The position numbers and the translations under genes are program-made. This document shows, in pieces, positions 1 through 8,831 of a stretch of 64,000 bases of DNA; the first letter of the stretch is position 1, and each line of letters opens with the position of its first letter. Below the pieces are notes generated by a model, which worked only from the letters and a program-made list of their open reading frames with translations, was not told the origin of the DNA and searched no databases. This stretch comes from Streptomyces sp. CC0208 (lineage in GTDB: Bacteria > Actinomycetota > Actinomycetes > Streptomycetales > Streptomycetaceae), in contig NZ_CP031969.1 in NCBI RefSeq assembly GCF_003443735.1, positions 8,990,001 to 9,054,000 on the forward strand, in the 5' to 3' direction.

Positions 1-6
1 GTCCGT

Positions 7-1110
7 GTGCGCAGACTGACCGACCAGGAGGGGCAGCGGCTGCAACAGATCGTGCGCCGTGGCAGCACGAGTTCGGTGCGCTATCGGCGCGCGATAATGC
101 TGCTGGCCTCAGCCGGCGGGAACCGCGTGCCGGTGATCGCACAACTGGTGCAGGCCGACGAGGACACCGTCCGGGACGTGATCCATCGCTTCAACGAGAT
201 CGGCCTGGCCTGCCTGGACCCTCAGTCGGCGGGAGGCCGTCCCCGCCCTCTCAAGCCTGACGACGAGGACTTCGTCATCCAGACGGCTACCACCCGCCCT
301 GCGAAGCTTGGCCAGCCCTTCACTCGCTGGTCACTGCGCAAGCTCGCTGCCTACCTGCGGAAAGTTCACGGCCGGGTTATCCGCATCGGCCGCGAGGCAT
401 TACGCGGCCTACTCGCTCGCCGGGGCGTCACCTTCCAGCGCACCAAGACGTGGAAAGAGTCCCCGGACCCCGAACGCGAGGCGAAACTGGACTGCATCGA
501 GGAGGTGGTGGACCGCTTCCGAGACCGGGTCTTCGCCTTCGACGAGTTCGGACCGCTCGGGATCCGGCCCACCACCGGGTCATGCTGGGCCGAGCAGGGC
601 TGGCCCGAACGGCATCCCGCCACCTACCACCGCACCCATGGCGTCCGGTACTTTCACGGATGCTACTCGGTCGGCGACGACCGCTTGTGGGGCGTCAACC
701 GCCGCAGGAAAGGTGCCGCGAACACGCTGGTCGCGCTGAAGTCGATCCGCGCCGCCCGGCCCGACGGCGCACCGATCTACGTGATCATGGACAATCTGTC
801 CGCCCACAAGGGCACCGACATCCGCCGCTGGGCGAAGAAGAACAAGGTCGAGTTGTGCTTCACCCCGACCTACGCGTCGTGGGCGAACCCGATCGAGGCG
901 CACTTCGGGCCACTGAGGCAGTTCACCATCGCCGACTCCCACCACCCCAACCACTCAGCACAGACCCGGGCGCTGCACGCCTACCTGCGCTGGCGCAACG
1001 CCAATGCCCGCCACCGCGACGTCCTGGCCGCCGAGCGCAAGGAACGTGCCCGCGTCCGTAGCGAGAAAGGCATCCGCTGGGGCGGCCGACCGCTTCCGGC
1101 AGCGGCTTGA
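7..1110 (+). CDS. IS630-family transposase
   Basis: Transposase of 367 aa, the usual IS630 length, starting at a GTG 7 bases into the window. An N-terminal helix-turn-helix region (about residues 1-70) is followed by a DDE domain. The acidic residues sit in FAFDEFGPLG (about residue 178), YVIMDNLSAHKG (about 260) and NPIEAHFGPL (about 297). One leucine codon is TTA. The ORF looks intact, so the enzyme may be active. Its TGA directly abuts the stop of the convergent acetyltransferase gene with no base between, leaving no obvious room for a right terminal inverted repeat. The left end lies outside or at the very edge of the window. Confidence 0.93.
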   Translation: MRRLTDQEGQRLQQIVRRGSTSSVRYRRAIMLLASAGGNRVPVIAQLVQADEDTVRDVIHRFNEIGLACLDPQSAGGRPRPLKPDDEDFVIQTATTRPAKLGQPFTRWSLRKLAAYLRKVHGRVIRIGREALRGLLARRGVTFQRTKTWKESPDPEREAKLDCIEEVVDRFRDRVFAFDEFGPLGIRPTTGSCWAEQGWPERHPATYHRTHGVRYFHGCYSVGDDRLWGVNRRRKGAANTLVALKSIRAARPDGAPIYVIMDNLSAHKGTDIRRWAKKNKVELCFTPTYASWANPIEAHFGPLRQFTIADSHHPNHSAQTRALHAYLRWRNANARHRDVLAAERKERARVRSEKGIRWGGRPLPAAA

Positions 1111-1659
1111 TCAGACAGGAACTTCAAATATGGTTTCGAGGCCGTCTTCCTCGTCCCATTGCTCTCCGACCTCCACAAAGCCGTACCCGGAAATCGTGGC
1201 CAGGGATGCGGCGTTGTCAGGACTGATCGTCACCCGCACGGTCCTGACTCCGGGTTCGGCAACAGACCGATGTATCAACTCGGCCAGAATTGCCCTGGCG
1301 TAGCCCTGACGGCGGTAGGCGGGGGCCACGGAGTAACCGAGCTCCACCATGCCTGCCTCATCTGGCGGCCCGTGGAACCCGGCATACCCCACGACGGCAC
1401 CTTCCGGCTCGGCTACCACAGTCTGCGTGAGCCACCCCACGCAAGCCGGCTCCGAGATGAGCTGATTGATCCGGTACTGCCACACCCACTTCGCTGTGTC
1501 CGTGACGAAGTACTCGGTGAGAGCGACACCTGCTTCGGCGCTGGCTTGAGTCAGATCGTCGTTCAGCAAGGCGGTCATGGCTGTGCTCGATAAGTCAACA
1601 AATCGTACGGACCTCGGGCTAGTGGGGACTGTGGTCCGGAGCTCGGCTTTGTCTGTCAC
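1111..1659 (-). CDS. GNAT-family N-acetyltransferase
   Basis: Protein of 182 aa with one GNAT domain (about residues 20-178). The acetyl-CoA pyrophosphate loop reads YRRQGYA (about residue 115), after a beta strand GMVELGYSVAP. The C-terminal part (NAASLATISGYGFVEVG) is the typical strand 6-7 region that ends many GNAT proteins. The substrate cannot be read from the sequence. The GTG start lacks a clear ribosome site, so the true start could be further in. It converges on the IS630 transposase with zero spacing. The downstream neighbour of this gene may therefore have been displaced by the insertion. Confidence 0.85.
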   Translation of the reverse strand: MTDKAELRTTVPTSPRSVRFVDLSSTAMTALLNDDLTQASAEAGVALTEYFVTDTAKWVWQYRINQLISEPACVGWLTQTVVAEPEGAVVGYAGFHGPPDEAGMVELGYSVAPAYRRQGYARAILAELIHRSVAEPGVRTVRVTISPDNAASLATISGYGFVEVGEQWDEEDGLETIFEVPV

Positions 1660-1884
1660 AGCGCGAATCGTCGTGGAGCGGACAGGACGTGTCCAACGGT
1701 TTTCGCGGTGGCCAATACGCGCCCCAACCAGACTGAGGCCCCACCTACTCGGCTCTACCCACGACCCGGTGAACCTTTCCGGTCAGAGCACTAGCTACAT
1801 CTAGGTGAACGGTCAGCCGTCGCGGGTTGTTCCCGCCCAGACCTCGGCGGCCGTTGCGAGCTGCAGAACACGCCGTCCTATTCA
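1660..1884. other. No gene recognised
   Basis: Upstream region of the acetyltransferase gene. No convincing coding sequence was found on either strand. It presumably holds the minus-strand promoter, but no consensus boxes stand out. Confidence 0.4.
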
Positions 1885-2045
1885 CAGTTGACGCCCTCAC
1901 GCTGATCCACACGACCTCGCGCGGCTACTCTCGGGCGGTCAACAACCTCTTTCTGCAGGCCCTGGTCGCCGCGTTCGCCACCGGCAAGAACCTCGTTGAC
2001 GAGGCGGCAGCCCGCGCCGCAGTGAGCGAGGTGGTCGGCGACTGA
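1885..2045 (+). pseudogene. C-terminal remnant of an ExeA/TniB-like AAA ATPase
   Basis: About 50 codons encode VDALTLIHTTSRGYSRAVNN followed by LQALVAAFATGKNLVDEAAA. This matches the C-terminal helical lid of the ExeA/TniB-type AAA ATPases that accompany transposases in Streptomyces. The open frame runs further upstream, but residues before about 1885 do not look like the family. The P-loop and Walker B parts are absent. It is read as the tail end of a lost transposition-helper gene. The assignment is by recognition of the motif only. Confidence 0.6.
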
Positions 2046-2145
2046 GAGCTCATCCCGTCCGGCCGGAAATCGGCCACCGGGTTGGCAGCGTGCGCGCGGT
2101 TCGCGGACGCCCATGCTCGGATGTGGGGCGGAAGGAAGGCCAACC

Positions 2146-2661
2146 ATGATCCTCCCAAAGGTCAGAGATCCTCGCTTGGTGACGATCCGCCGCGGTGGCA
2201 CCCTCACCGATTCGGATCACCATCTCCTCGCCCTCTGGGCAGCAGCCTGCGCGGAGCACGTCCTCGACCTTTTCGAGTCGGCTCAGCCCGAGGACCTACG
2301 ACCGCGCCAGGCGATCGAGCATGCCCGCGCCTGGGTCCGTGGCGAGGTCAAGATGATGCAGGCCCGCGCGGCGGGCGGCCACGCAATGGGCGCGGCTCGA
2401 GACCTGCGCGGCGCAGCACGGCATGCCGCCTACGCCGCCGGCCAGGCCGCAGTCGTCGCCCACGTCGCCGCGCATGAGCTGGGCGCGGCTGCCTACGCGA
2501 TCAAGGCCGCACGCGCTGCCGCGCCAAGAGACGAGAGTGAGGCCGCAGGACGACTCGAGTGCCAGTGGCAGCGCGACCAGCTCCCGGAGGCGATTCGCGA
2601 GCTCGTTCTCGACGACCAGCGATTGCGGAACGACATCTGCTGGTCAGTGTTTGACTGCTGA
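2146..2661 (+). CDS. Imm5-like putative immunity protein
   Basis: Protein of 171 aa starting at ATG 2146 behind a good ribosome site (AAGGAAGG). It contains an alanine-rich helical stretch (DLRGAARHAAYAAGQAAVVA then HVAAHELGAAAYAIKAARAA) and a C-terminal region rich in acidic and aromatic residues that closes with LPEAIRELV. This pattern is that of the family annotated as Imm-5-like putative immunity proteins in actinobacteria. Members often stand alone without a visible toxin, as here: no polymorphic toxin gene is adjacent. Function as an immunity protein is inferred from the family name, not shown. It shares a terminator with the convergent ligase. Confidence 0.7.
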   Translation: MILPKVRDPRLVTIRRGGTLTDSDHHLLALWAAACAEHVLDLFESAQPEDLRPRQAIEHARAWVRGEVKMMQARAAGGHAMGAARDLRGAARHAAYAAGQAAVVAHVAAHELGAAAYAIKAARAAAPRDESEAAGRLECQWQRDQLPEAIRELVLDDQRLRNDICWSVFDC

Positions 2662-2714
2662 GGCTGGTCCACCGGCACCTTGCCGAAGAAAGCGACACAC
2701 CTCACCGACGACGG

Positions 2715-2740
2715 CCCCGCCGGAACACCAACCGGCGGGG
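2715..2740. terminator. Bidirectional terminator hairpin
   Basis: Perfect 9-bp arms CCCCGCCGG and CCGGCGGGG around an 8-nt loop, between two convergent genes ending at 2661 and 2833. There is no T-run, as is usual in Streptomyces. Confidence 0.75.
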
Positions 2741-2832
2741 TGTGGCCGTCCGAGTTCGTCGGCATCGTGAACGCCGCCCTCGTCTGCATTTTCAACGTCG
2801 GGCAACAAGGTGGGGCGCACCAGCCGCCGTGG

Positions 2833-4917
2833 TCAGCTGGTGAAGTCGGCGACCAGGGCGGCGAATTCGTCCGGGGTGGCCAGGCGGATGCCGAGGTCTT
2901 CGGCCTTGGCCCGCTTGGATCCTGCGCCTTCCCCGGCGACGACCAGGGTGGTCTTCTTGGAGACGTTGGAGGAGGAGCGGCCGCCGGCGCGTTCGATGAG
3001 TTCGTTCATCTGGTTGCGGCTGAGTTTCTCCAGCGCGCCGGTCATCGCGCCGGTGACCACCACCGTCATCCCGGCCAGCGGGCCGCCCGCCGCCTTTGTG
3101 CCGCCGGCAGCGGCGTCGGTGTCGCCGGCCGCGGGCGGCGGGGTCACCCCGGGCTCGGTCATGTTCACCCCGGCCGCGATGAGCTTGTCGATGAGCGGGG
3201 CGAGTTCGGCGAGTTCAGCAACGATCGAGGGTGCTTTTTCGGTGCCGATGCCCTCGACCTGCTGCATCGCGTCCGCGTCTGCGGCGCGGATGGTGTCCAT
3301 GGTGGCGAAATGGCGGGCGATACGGCGGGACATGGAGCGTCCGGTGCCGCGGACCCCGAGAGCACACAGCACCCGCGACAGTGGCTGGCCCTTGGCCGCG
3401 GCGATTGCGGTGAGGAGGTTGTCGGTGCTGGTGGCACCCATCCGCTCCAGTGCCAGGAGCTGGTCGCGGGTGAGAGTGAACAGGTCGGCAAGGTCGGTGA
3501 CCAGGCCGGCCTCGACGAGCTGCACGATGCGGGTGACGCCCAGACCTTCGATGTCGAGCTGGTCGCGGCCGGCGGCGTAGGACAGGGAGGCGACCAGGTG
3601 GCAGTTGCGGCCCTGCTCGCACCGCCAGCGTTCCTGGCTGGTGTCGATGGCGGAGCCGCAGCGCGGGCACACCTCGGGGAAGGCGATGGGTTGCTCGTCC
3701 CCGGTGCGCAGGTGGGCAACCGGAGCCTCGATGCGGGGGATGACGTCGCCGGCGCGGTGCACCATGACATGGTCGCCCAGGCGCAGACCGCGGCGGGCGA
3801 TGTCGGCCGGGTTGTGCAGGGTGGCGTAGGTGATGGTGGCACCGTCGATCTCCACAGGCTCCAGAACTCCGCGGGGGGCGACGATGCCGGTGCGGCCCAC
3901 GTTCCACTCCACATCGAGCAGGCGGGTGATCTTCTCTACAGCCGGAAGCTTGTAGGCGATCGCCCAGCGAGGTGCACGCGACCCGGATCCTGCGGCCTGC
4001 TGGTCGGCGGCGAGGTCGGCCTTGATGACTATGCCGTCGATGCCGAACGGCAGCTCGGCGCGCAGGGCGGCGATCTCCCGCACGCGGTCCAGAACCTCCT
4101 CCACGGTGGTGGCGATGATCCCGGGGGCCGCCGTGGTGGCGGTGGTGTTCACTCCCATCTGCGCGGTCAGATCCATGAGGTCGCTGTGGGCGAGCCCGTT
4201 CAGCCGCTCTGTGAGCGCGGAGTCGGCGTCGGGCAGGGACAACAGGCTGTAGCCGAAGAACGTCATCGGCACCGTGTAGGCACGGTCCTTGGCGCGCAGG
4301 GTGCCTGCGGAAGCACCGCGCGCGTTGGCGAACGGCTGCCCGCCGTGCGCGGTGCGCACCTCGTTGGCGTGCTCGAATTGGGCCGTCGTCATGAGGACTT
4401 CGCCGCGCACCTCCACGGTTACCGGCTGGTCCAGCTTCTCGGGCAGGCCCTCAAGGGTGCCGATCGCGTGCGAGACGTCCTCCCCGGCGATCCCGTCGCC
4501 GCGGGTGATCAGCCGGGCCAGGCGTCCCTGGGTGTAGCGGGCGGCGATCGCGAGACCGTCAAGCTTCGGCTCGACGCTGAAGCGTCTCACCTCGTGGCCG
4601 ATCCGTCTGGCCAGCGAGACCGTCCAGGCCGTGAAGTCCTCAGGTGAGAACACGTTGTCCAGACTCAGCATCGCCACCGTGTGCGGCACGTCGCCCACCA
4701 CCGCCCCGCCGGCGACTTTCCCGGTCGGCGAATTGGGCAGCACCTGATCGGGATGGTCCGTCTCCCACGCGGCGATGCCGCGTACCAGTCGGTCGTAAGC
4801 ATCATCGTCCAGCGCCGACGTGCCGCCCTCGTAGTAGGCCGCCGACGCTTTCACCGCGTCCTCGACCGCCTGCGCGTAGGCGGCACCATCCATGATCTCT
4901 GCAGCGGGAGTCGTCAT
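2833..4917 (-). CDS. ligA: NAD-dependent DNA ligase, accessory LigA
   Basis: Seals 3'-OH/5'-phosphate nicks using NAD. From ATG 4917 the protein has 694 aa, with an AGG ribosome site about 10 nt upstream; an ATG three codons earlier is possible. Domain Ia (about 1-65) is followed by the adenylation domain with EPKLDGLAI, where Lys118 is the AMP-accepting residue. Then come an OB fold, a four-cysteine zinc finger (CPRCG and CEQGRNC), HhH repeats and a C-terminal BRCT domain (about 610-694). All LigA parts are present. Streptomyces carries a housekeeping ligA elsewhere in a core context. This copy, beside an Imm5-like gene and mobile-element debris, is most likely a second ligase. That is inference from context. 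Confidence 0.92.
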   Translation of the reverse strand: MTTPAAEIMDGAAYAQAVEDAVKASAAYYEGGTSALDDDAYDRLVRGIAAWETDHPDQVLPNSPTGKVAGGAVVGDVPHTVAMLSLDNVFSPEDFTAWTVSLARRIGHEVRRFSVEPKLDGLAIAARYTQGRLARLITRGDGIAGEDVSHAIGTLEGLPEKLDQPVTVEVRGEVLMTTAQFEHANEVRTAHGGQPFANARGASAGTLRAKDRAYTVPMTFFGYSLLSLPDADSALTERLNGLAHSDLMDLTAQMGVNTTATTAAPGIIATTVEEVLDRVREIAALRAELPFGIDGIVIKADLAADQQAAGSGSRAPRWAIAYKLPAVEKITRLLDVEWNVGRTGIVAPRGVLEPVEIDGATITYATLHNPADIARRGLRLGDHVMVHRAGDVIPRIEAPVAHLRTGDEQPIAFPEVCPRCGSAIDTSQERWRCEQGRNCHLVASLSYAAGRDQLDIEGLGVTRIVQLVEAGLVTDLADLFTLTRDQLLALERMGATSTDNLLTAIAAAKGQPLSRVLCALGVRGTGRSMSRRIARHFATMDTIRAADADAMQQVEGIGTEKAPSIVAELAELAPLIDKLIAAGVNMTEPGVTPPPAAGDTDAAAGGTKAAGGPLAGMTVVVTGAMTGALEKLSRNQMNELIERAGGRSSSNVSKKTTLVVAGEGAGSKRAKAEDLGIRLATPDEFAALVADFTS

Positions 4918-5126
4918 GCCCGTCATCCTGCACGCCACCACTGACAACGCCCCGGCCTGCACATGGGACACGCCTGACGAACTGCGGCGCTGTCACCGCG
5001 GTGAGGATCTGCGCGGCAGGCCGATGGTCGGATCACGGGGGCCGGTGACTGAGGCGGAAAGTGCTCCGACCAGGTCGGAGCACTGGAGGGGAGCGCCGGG
5101 CGGAGTGTGTCTGCCGGCTCGAGCGG

Positions 5127-5270
5127 TCAGGCGGCCTGGCGGGCCTGGGCGGCGCTGCGCTGCGCGGGGGCCGTGGCCTTTTGCCAGGTGCGGCAGCTGG
5201 TGATGACGGCGTCGTAGGCGACGGTGAGGGTGGTCAGGGTGAGGGCCATGAGGGTGTCGCTGTGGTGCAG
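5127..5270 (-). pseudogene. Unidentified C-terminal protein remnant
   Basis: The minus strand holds an open frame without a usable start. Its last 47 codons read LHHSDTLMALTLTTLTVAYD followed by AVITSCRTWQKATAPAQRSA and a short alanine-rich end. The composition looks like genuine protein rather than a shadow frame. The family was not recognised. The surrounding 4918-5548 region contains no other supportable gene. Confidence 0.3.
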
Positions 5271-5548
5271 GACGGCCGCTGATCTCGTACTGGCCGCGCT
5301 TGATGTGACGGGGATGGGGTCGCGGTGACGATGGGTCCACCGGCAGCCTCGCCCTCCCGGCCATCGCCACCTCCGGCACCCTGCACTTCACCCAGGCACC
5401 GCTGACGCCGCGCCTCTGCGTATCGACGGCACCTGGGGCAACTGGGATGCGATCGAGGAACTCTGGCTTGCCGGTGAGCTACACGAGATACACCCGGTGC
5501 CGCCCACCGTGTGAGGCGGTGCGCGACCCGAGCATCCGTCAATGCACC

Positions 5549-6058
5549 TCAGTGCGAGGAATGGCAGGTGTTGTGGTGGGCGATGTCGAGGACGAAGCGC
5601 TCGGGGCGGTGCAGCTGCTTCGTCGTGTAGGAGGGCTTGCTGTTGAACGCGGCCCCGAAGGTGACGACGCCCTCGAAGTCGCCGGTCAGTGCGAAGCCCT
5701 TGAGTTTCGGCAGATTCAGCTTGATCAGGCGCGGGCCTTTGTAGACGGTCCTGCCCGCGTTGTTGTGGGCTGCAGCTGGGGAGAGCTTGATCTCCAGGAA
5801 GTGCTTCCCGGCCAGCGGGACCTTCTTCCCCGAGCTGTCGTAGCGGAGTTCCTTGACACGCGTGACAGTGGTCGGCGGCAGTTTGCCCTTCACATCGATG
5901 ACGACCCGGTCGAAGGAGCAGTGGCCGGCGATCCTGGCGTTGACCACGAGACTCGTGGACGGTGCCGGGGACGTGGCGGCGGCAGATGCCGACGCGGCGG
6001 TGCCGGCCAACAGGAGTGCGCTCGCGGTGATGGCGATGAGGGGATGGTGGGTGTACAT
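5549..6058 (-). CDS. Secreted AMIN-like domain protein
   Basis: Exported protein of 169 aa. A Sec signal peptide (positively charged start, hydrophobic core ITASALLLAGTAASASA) ends near residue 27. The rest matches the AMIN-like domain of actinobacterial secreted proteins and lipoproteins: FDRVVIDVKG, a region with PLAGKHFLEIKLSPAAAH, then GDFEGVVTFG and a closing RFVLDI. No lipobox cysteine is visible, so it is probably released or wall-associated. The family has no established enzymatic role; AMIN domains are linked to peptidoglycan or envelope binding. The gene stands alone. Confidence 0.75.
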   Translation of the reverse strand: MYTHHPLIAITASALLLAGTAASASAAATSPAPSTSLVVNARIAGHCSFDRVVIDVKGKLPPTTVTRVKELRYDSSGKKVPLAGKHFLEIKLSPAAAHNNAGRTVYKGPRLIKLNLPKLKGFALTGDFEGVVTFGAAFNSKPSYTTKQLHRPERFVLDIAHHNTCHSSH

Positions 6059-6147
6059 GACGCCCCCTTATGAGACGTCGGGGACTGGTTGTCACAGTAT
6101 GAGACATATGTGAGGGTCATACGGTTGCACGCTTTGGCGAATGATTC

Positions 6148-6637
6148 TCATGTACTGAAGTGCGATCGCCGACCTCGACGGTCGCCGGCATAGCCGCGGT
6201 CAGCGCAGACCCGGGTGATCTGTGGCTGTGTGAGGCGCAGCCGCCAGCACACGTCGCGGTCCCACCCTTCCAGGACAGCGCGCACATCCTTGGGCTTCTG
6301 CGGCATCGCAGCGTCCAGGGCGACCTTGGCCCCGAAGGAATGACCCAGCAGCAACGTGCTGGCATCGGGTGCGTGGCGGGCAGCGAAGGCAGCCACCGCG
6401 GCCCGCACGGTCCAGCGCCAGCACCGAATAACCCAACCGCGCGCCTAATACCAGCACAGACACATCCGGGTGCGCCTGGCCATCGAAGTACCCGGCGTTC
6501 ATTCCCCCGCCATGCAGCGCAACGATCACCGCGTGCGCAGAACCGTCCGCGATTTCACTTATCAAGCCGGACAGTGCAATACCGTCCGCATCGACGTTGA
6601 CGGGCCGTACCCCCGGGGACATCTGTCTGTCGTGCAC
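6148..6637 (-). pseudogene. Alpha/beta hydrolase gene with internal deletion and frameshift
   Basis: The 5' part (from ATG 6637) encodes VIVALHGGGMNAGYF and LGYSVLALDRAG, the oxyanion-loop half of an alpha/beta hydrolase. At about 6405 the frame shifts by loss of the segment that normally follows the LDRPG-type loop. The reading resumes as AAVAAFAARHAPDASTLLLG then HSFGAKVALDAA, which holds the nucleophile elbow GHSFG. The end (about 6310-6148) reads QITRVCADRGYAGD and then terminates. That tail is unlike hydrolases and resembles the conserved ADxGYAG strand of IS5-type transposases. The gene is therefore broken and possibly fused to transposase debris. Confidence 0.65.
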
Positions 6638-7208
6638 GTGCGGAGCGACCTGCGGCCGGGTGGCTCGGCACAGACCCCGGCCGGGTCAGGCAAGAGACAA
6701 GGGCAACATCGGGATAGCCGTCGTAGATGCGTTCTTCGCCCGTGGCCCCGGTGATCACCGGGAACATCACGACCCGGAAGCGGTCGACGAGTCCGGCTCG
6801 CAGCAGGGACCGGCACAGGCTCAGGCTGCCGATCGTGCTGAGGAGCCCCGAGCCATTCGACTTCATGCCGCGGACCGTCTCGACGGCGTCGTCGCGGACG
6901 AGCGTGGAATTGGCCCACGTCAGTGGCTCCTCAAGGGCGGAGGAGAACACCACCTTGGACGCCTGGGTGAGCTCGTCCACGGACGCCTCTTCTTCGGGCC
7001 TGAACTCGTTTTGACCCTTCGGTACCTCGCCTGCAGCAAAGCCCGACATCAGACGGTAGGTGTTCGCTCCCATCAGGTAGGTGGCCTCGGGCTGCTCGCC
7101 GAGCCATGCGAGGTACTCCGGACCCTCGAGGCCCCAGAACCCGGGCCATCCCTCACCCGATGCGTAGCCGTCGAGGGAGGTGATGAAGTCGACGAGAAGT
7201 TCCGACAT
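6555..7208 (-). pseudogene. Dihydrofolate-reductase-like (RibD C-terminal) protein with replaced C-terminus
   Basis: The product would be 217 aa from ATG 7208 (MSELLVDFITSLDGYASGEG). It belongs to the RibD C-terminal / YwjB-like NADPH reductase group: LMGANTYRLM, VFSSALEEPL and the GSLSLCRSLLRAGLVDRFRV helix-strand are all present. In this family the sequence after IYDGYPDVAL continues with a conserved RTFDG and LLEY ending. Here it changes abruptly to an arginine-rich, low-complexity tail that overlaps the start of the broken hydrolase gene by 83 bp. The last strand is therefore probably lost by the rearrangement. It might still fold, so calling it inactive is inference. Confidence 0.65.
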
Positions 7209-7319
7209 GGCTGGTGTCCTTTCCTGCGGTGTCACGAGTTTGGACCGGCCCGAAGCCACAAACTCATCGGCCGGGCTGTGGCGTAACGAGAGCAGCCGTG
7301 CCCCTGCAGCCGAGCAATT

Positions 7320-7796
7320 CGGCAAACCTGGTCAAGCCTTCGGCGCGCCCGACCTCGCCCAGCGGCTCACCGTCTACCGGGAGCTCCAGCACCGTATGGA
7401 GGCCCTGGGGACGGTCCCCGAGACCGACCAGACTGACGTGGACACCCTGGTCAGCGCCGCCCGGCCGCCGGCCGTGCCCCGCGTCCCTGCGAAGCGCCAC
7501 TCCGCGCCCACGCTTGCCCCTGTGCCCCTGTGCCCCTGTGCCCCTGTGCCCCTGCGCGGCGCGCACGACGCTCTGTCGGCTGCAGAGGCCGCCGAGGTCG
7601 GCCGATGTGCAGCGCGCAGGCGCGGCACTGGAGCCGCCAGGACGTAAGAACAGGCTCGATCGGCGGATCGGAGGTCGACCTGGCCTTCCTCCTTCCGGAC
7701 ACCGCGGCGCGGACGCTGCCGGGGATCGGCGAGGCCTCGCTGTTGCGCGCAGGGCGGGGCTGCTGCGCTCGGCCGCCGATGTGCGGTCGGCTGGGG
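7320..7796. other. Gap with an unassigned coding-like stretch
   Basis: On the plus strand, about 7335-7470 reads like real protein (LAQRLTVYRELQHRMEALGT then VPETDQTDVDTLVSAARPP) but has no start or recognised family. It runs into an 8-bp tandem repeat and then loses coding character. It is probably a remnant. Confidence 0.3.
7515..7554. repeat. 8-bp tandem repeat, five perfect copies
   Basis: The unit TGCCCCTG occurs five times head to tail without a mismatch. Because 8 is not a multiple of 3, copy-number change would shift any reading frame crossing it. Confidence 0.95.
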
Positions 7797-8153
7797 TCAG
7801 GCGGCGTTCTGTGCCGCGAGGGCATCGTTCAGGGTGGGGTACAGGGGGATGATGTCGGCCAGGCCGACGACGTGCAGGAGGTCCAGCACGCGCGCCGGAG
7901 TGTGGGCCAGGCGCAGAGAGCCGCCCTTGGCATGGGCGGCGTTGTTCGCCGCGACAAGGACGTTGATGCCGCTGGAGTCCATGAAGATGACGTCGCGGAA
8001 GTCGACGACCGCGTGCCGGGGGAATTTGTCGTCTGCGGTGAGGGCCTGGCGGAAGGTGTCGGCTGTGGTGTGGTCGATCTCGCCGGCAAGGGCCAGGACG
8101 TGCACGCCGTCAGCGGTGGTGTGCTCGGTCACGGCCAAGTGGGCTTGGCGCAT
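7797..8153 (-). CDS. STAS-domain anti-sigma factor antagonist
   Basis: Protein of 118 aa, RsbV/SpoIIAA family, acting in the cytoplasm by sequestering an anti-sigma kinase when unphosphorylated. The start is ATG 8153, preceded by AGGAG at ideal distance. One STAS domain fills the protein: GVHVLALAGEIDHTTADTFR, then AVVDFRDVIFMDSSGINVLV. The serine in MDSSGIN (about residue 63) is the usual phosphorylation site. It is divergent from an RsbW-like kinase gene 199 bp away, with a SigF-type sigma factor just beyond. The three thus form a plausible partner-switching set. The pairing is inferred from proximity. Confidence 0.9.
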   Translation of the reverse strand: MRQAHLAVTEHTTADGVHVLALAGEIDHTTADTFRQALTADDKFPRHAVVDFRDVIFMDSSGINVLVAANNAAHAKGGSLRLAHTPARVLDLLHVVGLADIIPLYPTLNDALAAQNAA

Positions 8154-8351
8154 ACCGTCTCCTGTCCGTCGTAGGCGGGACTCGCCGCTACGAGGCCACC
8201 ACCACGCAAACGCATGCCGCCGCGCGATGTCAACCGTCCCCCCTGCCAGAGCGGCCTGAACAGGCTCGGGCGGGGCAGATGTCAGGGGCTGTGGTGCAAT
8301 GGGAGGGCACGGCATGAATTCGTATGCTGATCATGTGAGACGGGCGGGTGC

Positions 8352-8831
8352 ATGAGGCAGGCCGCGGGGGATGAGGGACAAACGGCCAAGGGCCGTGATG
8401 TGCTGTCGGCGTCGGCCGCCTTTGACGGCGATGCCTCTTGTATCGGCGCCGCACGGCATCTGGCCACCGGCTTCCTCACCAGGGTGCAGGCCGTGCACGG
8501 GCTGCCGGTGTCCGAACGGGCGATGGGGATGACGGAGTTGGTGGTCAGTGAACTGGTCACCAACTCGGTGAAGTACGCGCCGGGACCGGTCATGCTCGAC
8601 CTGCAGATCAGCCAGGGCGCGGTGCGGGTGTCGGTATGGGACAGCGATCCGGTGCTGCCGGACGTCGCAGCCACCGATCCGCAGCGGGTCGGGCGGCACG
8701 GTATGGAGATCACCCTCGCCGTCAGCCAGGGCTATGAGGTCCACCGTGAGCCGGTCGGCAAACGCGTCACGGCACTGATCGCGCTGGCCGACGACCCCGG
8801 CGGGGGCATCGCCGGCCGCACTGCGCCATAG
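8352..8831 (+). CDS. RsbW-like ATP-binding anti-sigma regulator
   Basis: Protein of 159 aa of the HATPase_c_2 (GHKL) type that binds sigma factors and phosphorylates STAS antagonists. The N-box is seen in MTELVVSELVTNSVKYAPG (about residues 57-75). The G1 box region is VSVWDSDPVLPD and the G2 region VGRHGMEI. Its length is close to that of short Streptomyces RsbW-like proteins. The ribosome site before ATG 8352 is weak. It lies between a divergent STAS gene and a co-directional sigma gene 379 bp downstream, which are its likely partners. Confidence 0.88.
   Translation: MRQAAGDEGQTAKGRDVLSASAAFDGDASCIGAARHLATGFLTRVQAVHGLPVSERAMGMTELVVSELVTNSVKYAPGPVMLDLQISQGAVRVSVWDSDPVLPDVAATDPQRVGRHGMEITLAVSQGYEVHREPVGKRVTALIALADDPGGGIAGRTAP

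Noticed and set aside
2680..4647. 655-codon plus-strand frame opposite the DNA ligase
   Set aside because: Shadow of the ligase gene; no motif or ribosome site.
7515..7554. Short tandem repeats considered as a CRISPR array
   Set aside because: 8-bp units without spacers; no cas genes anywhere in the window.
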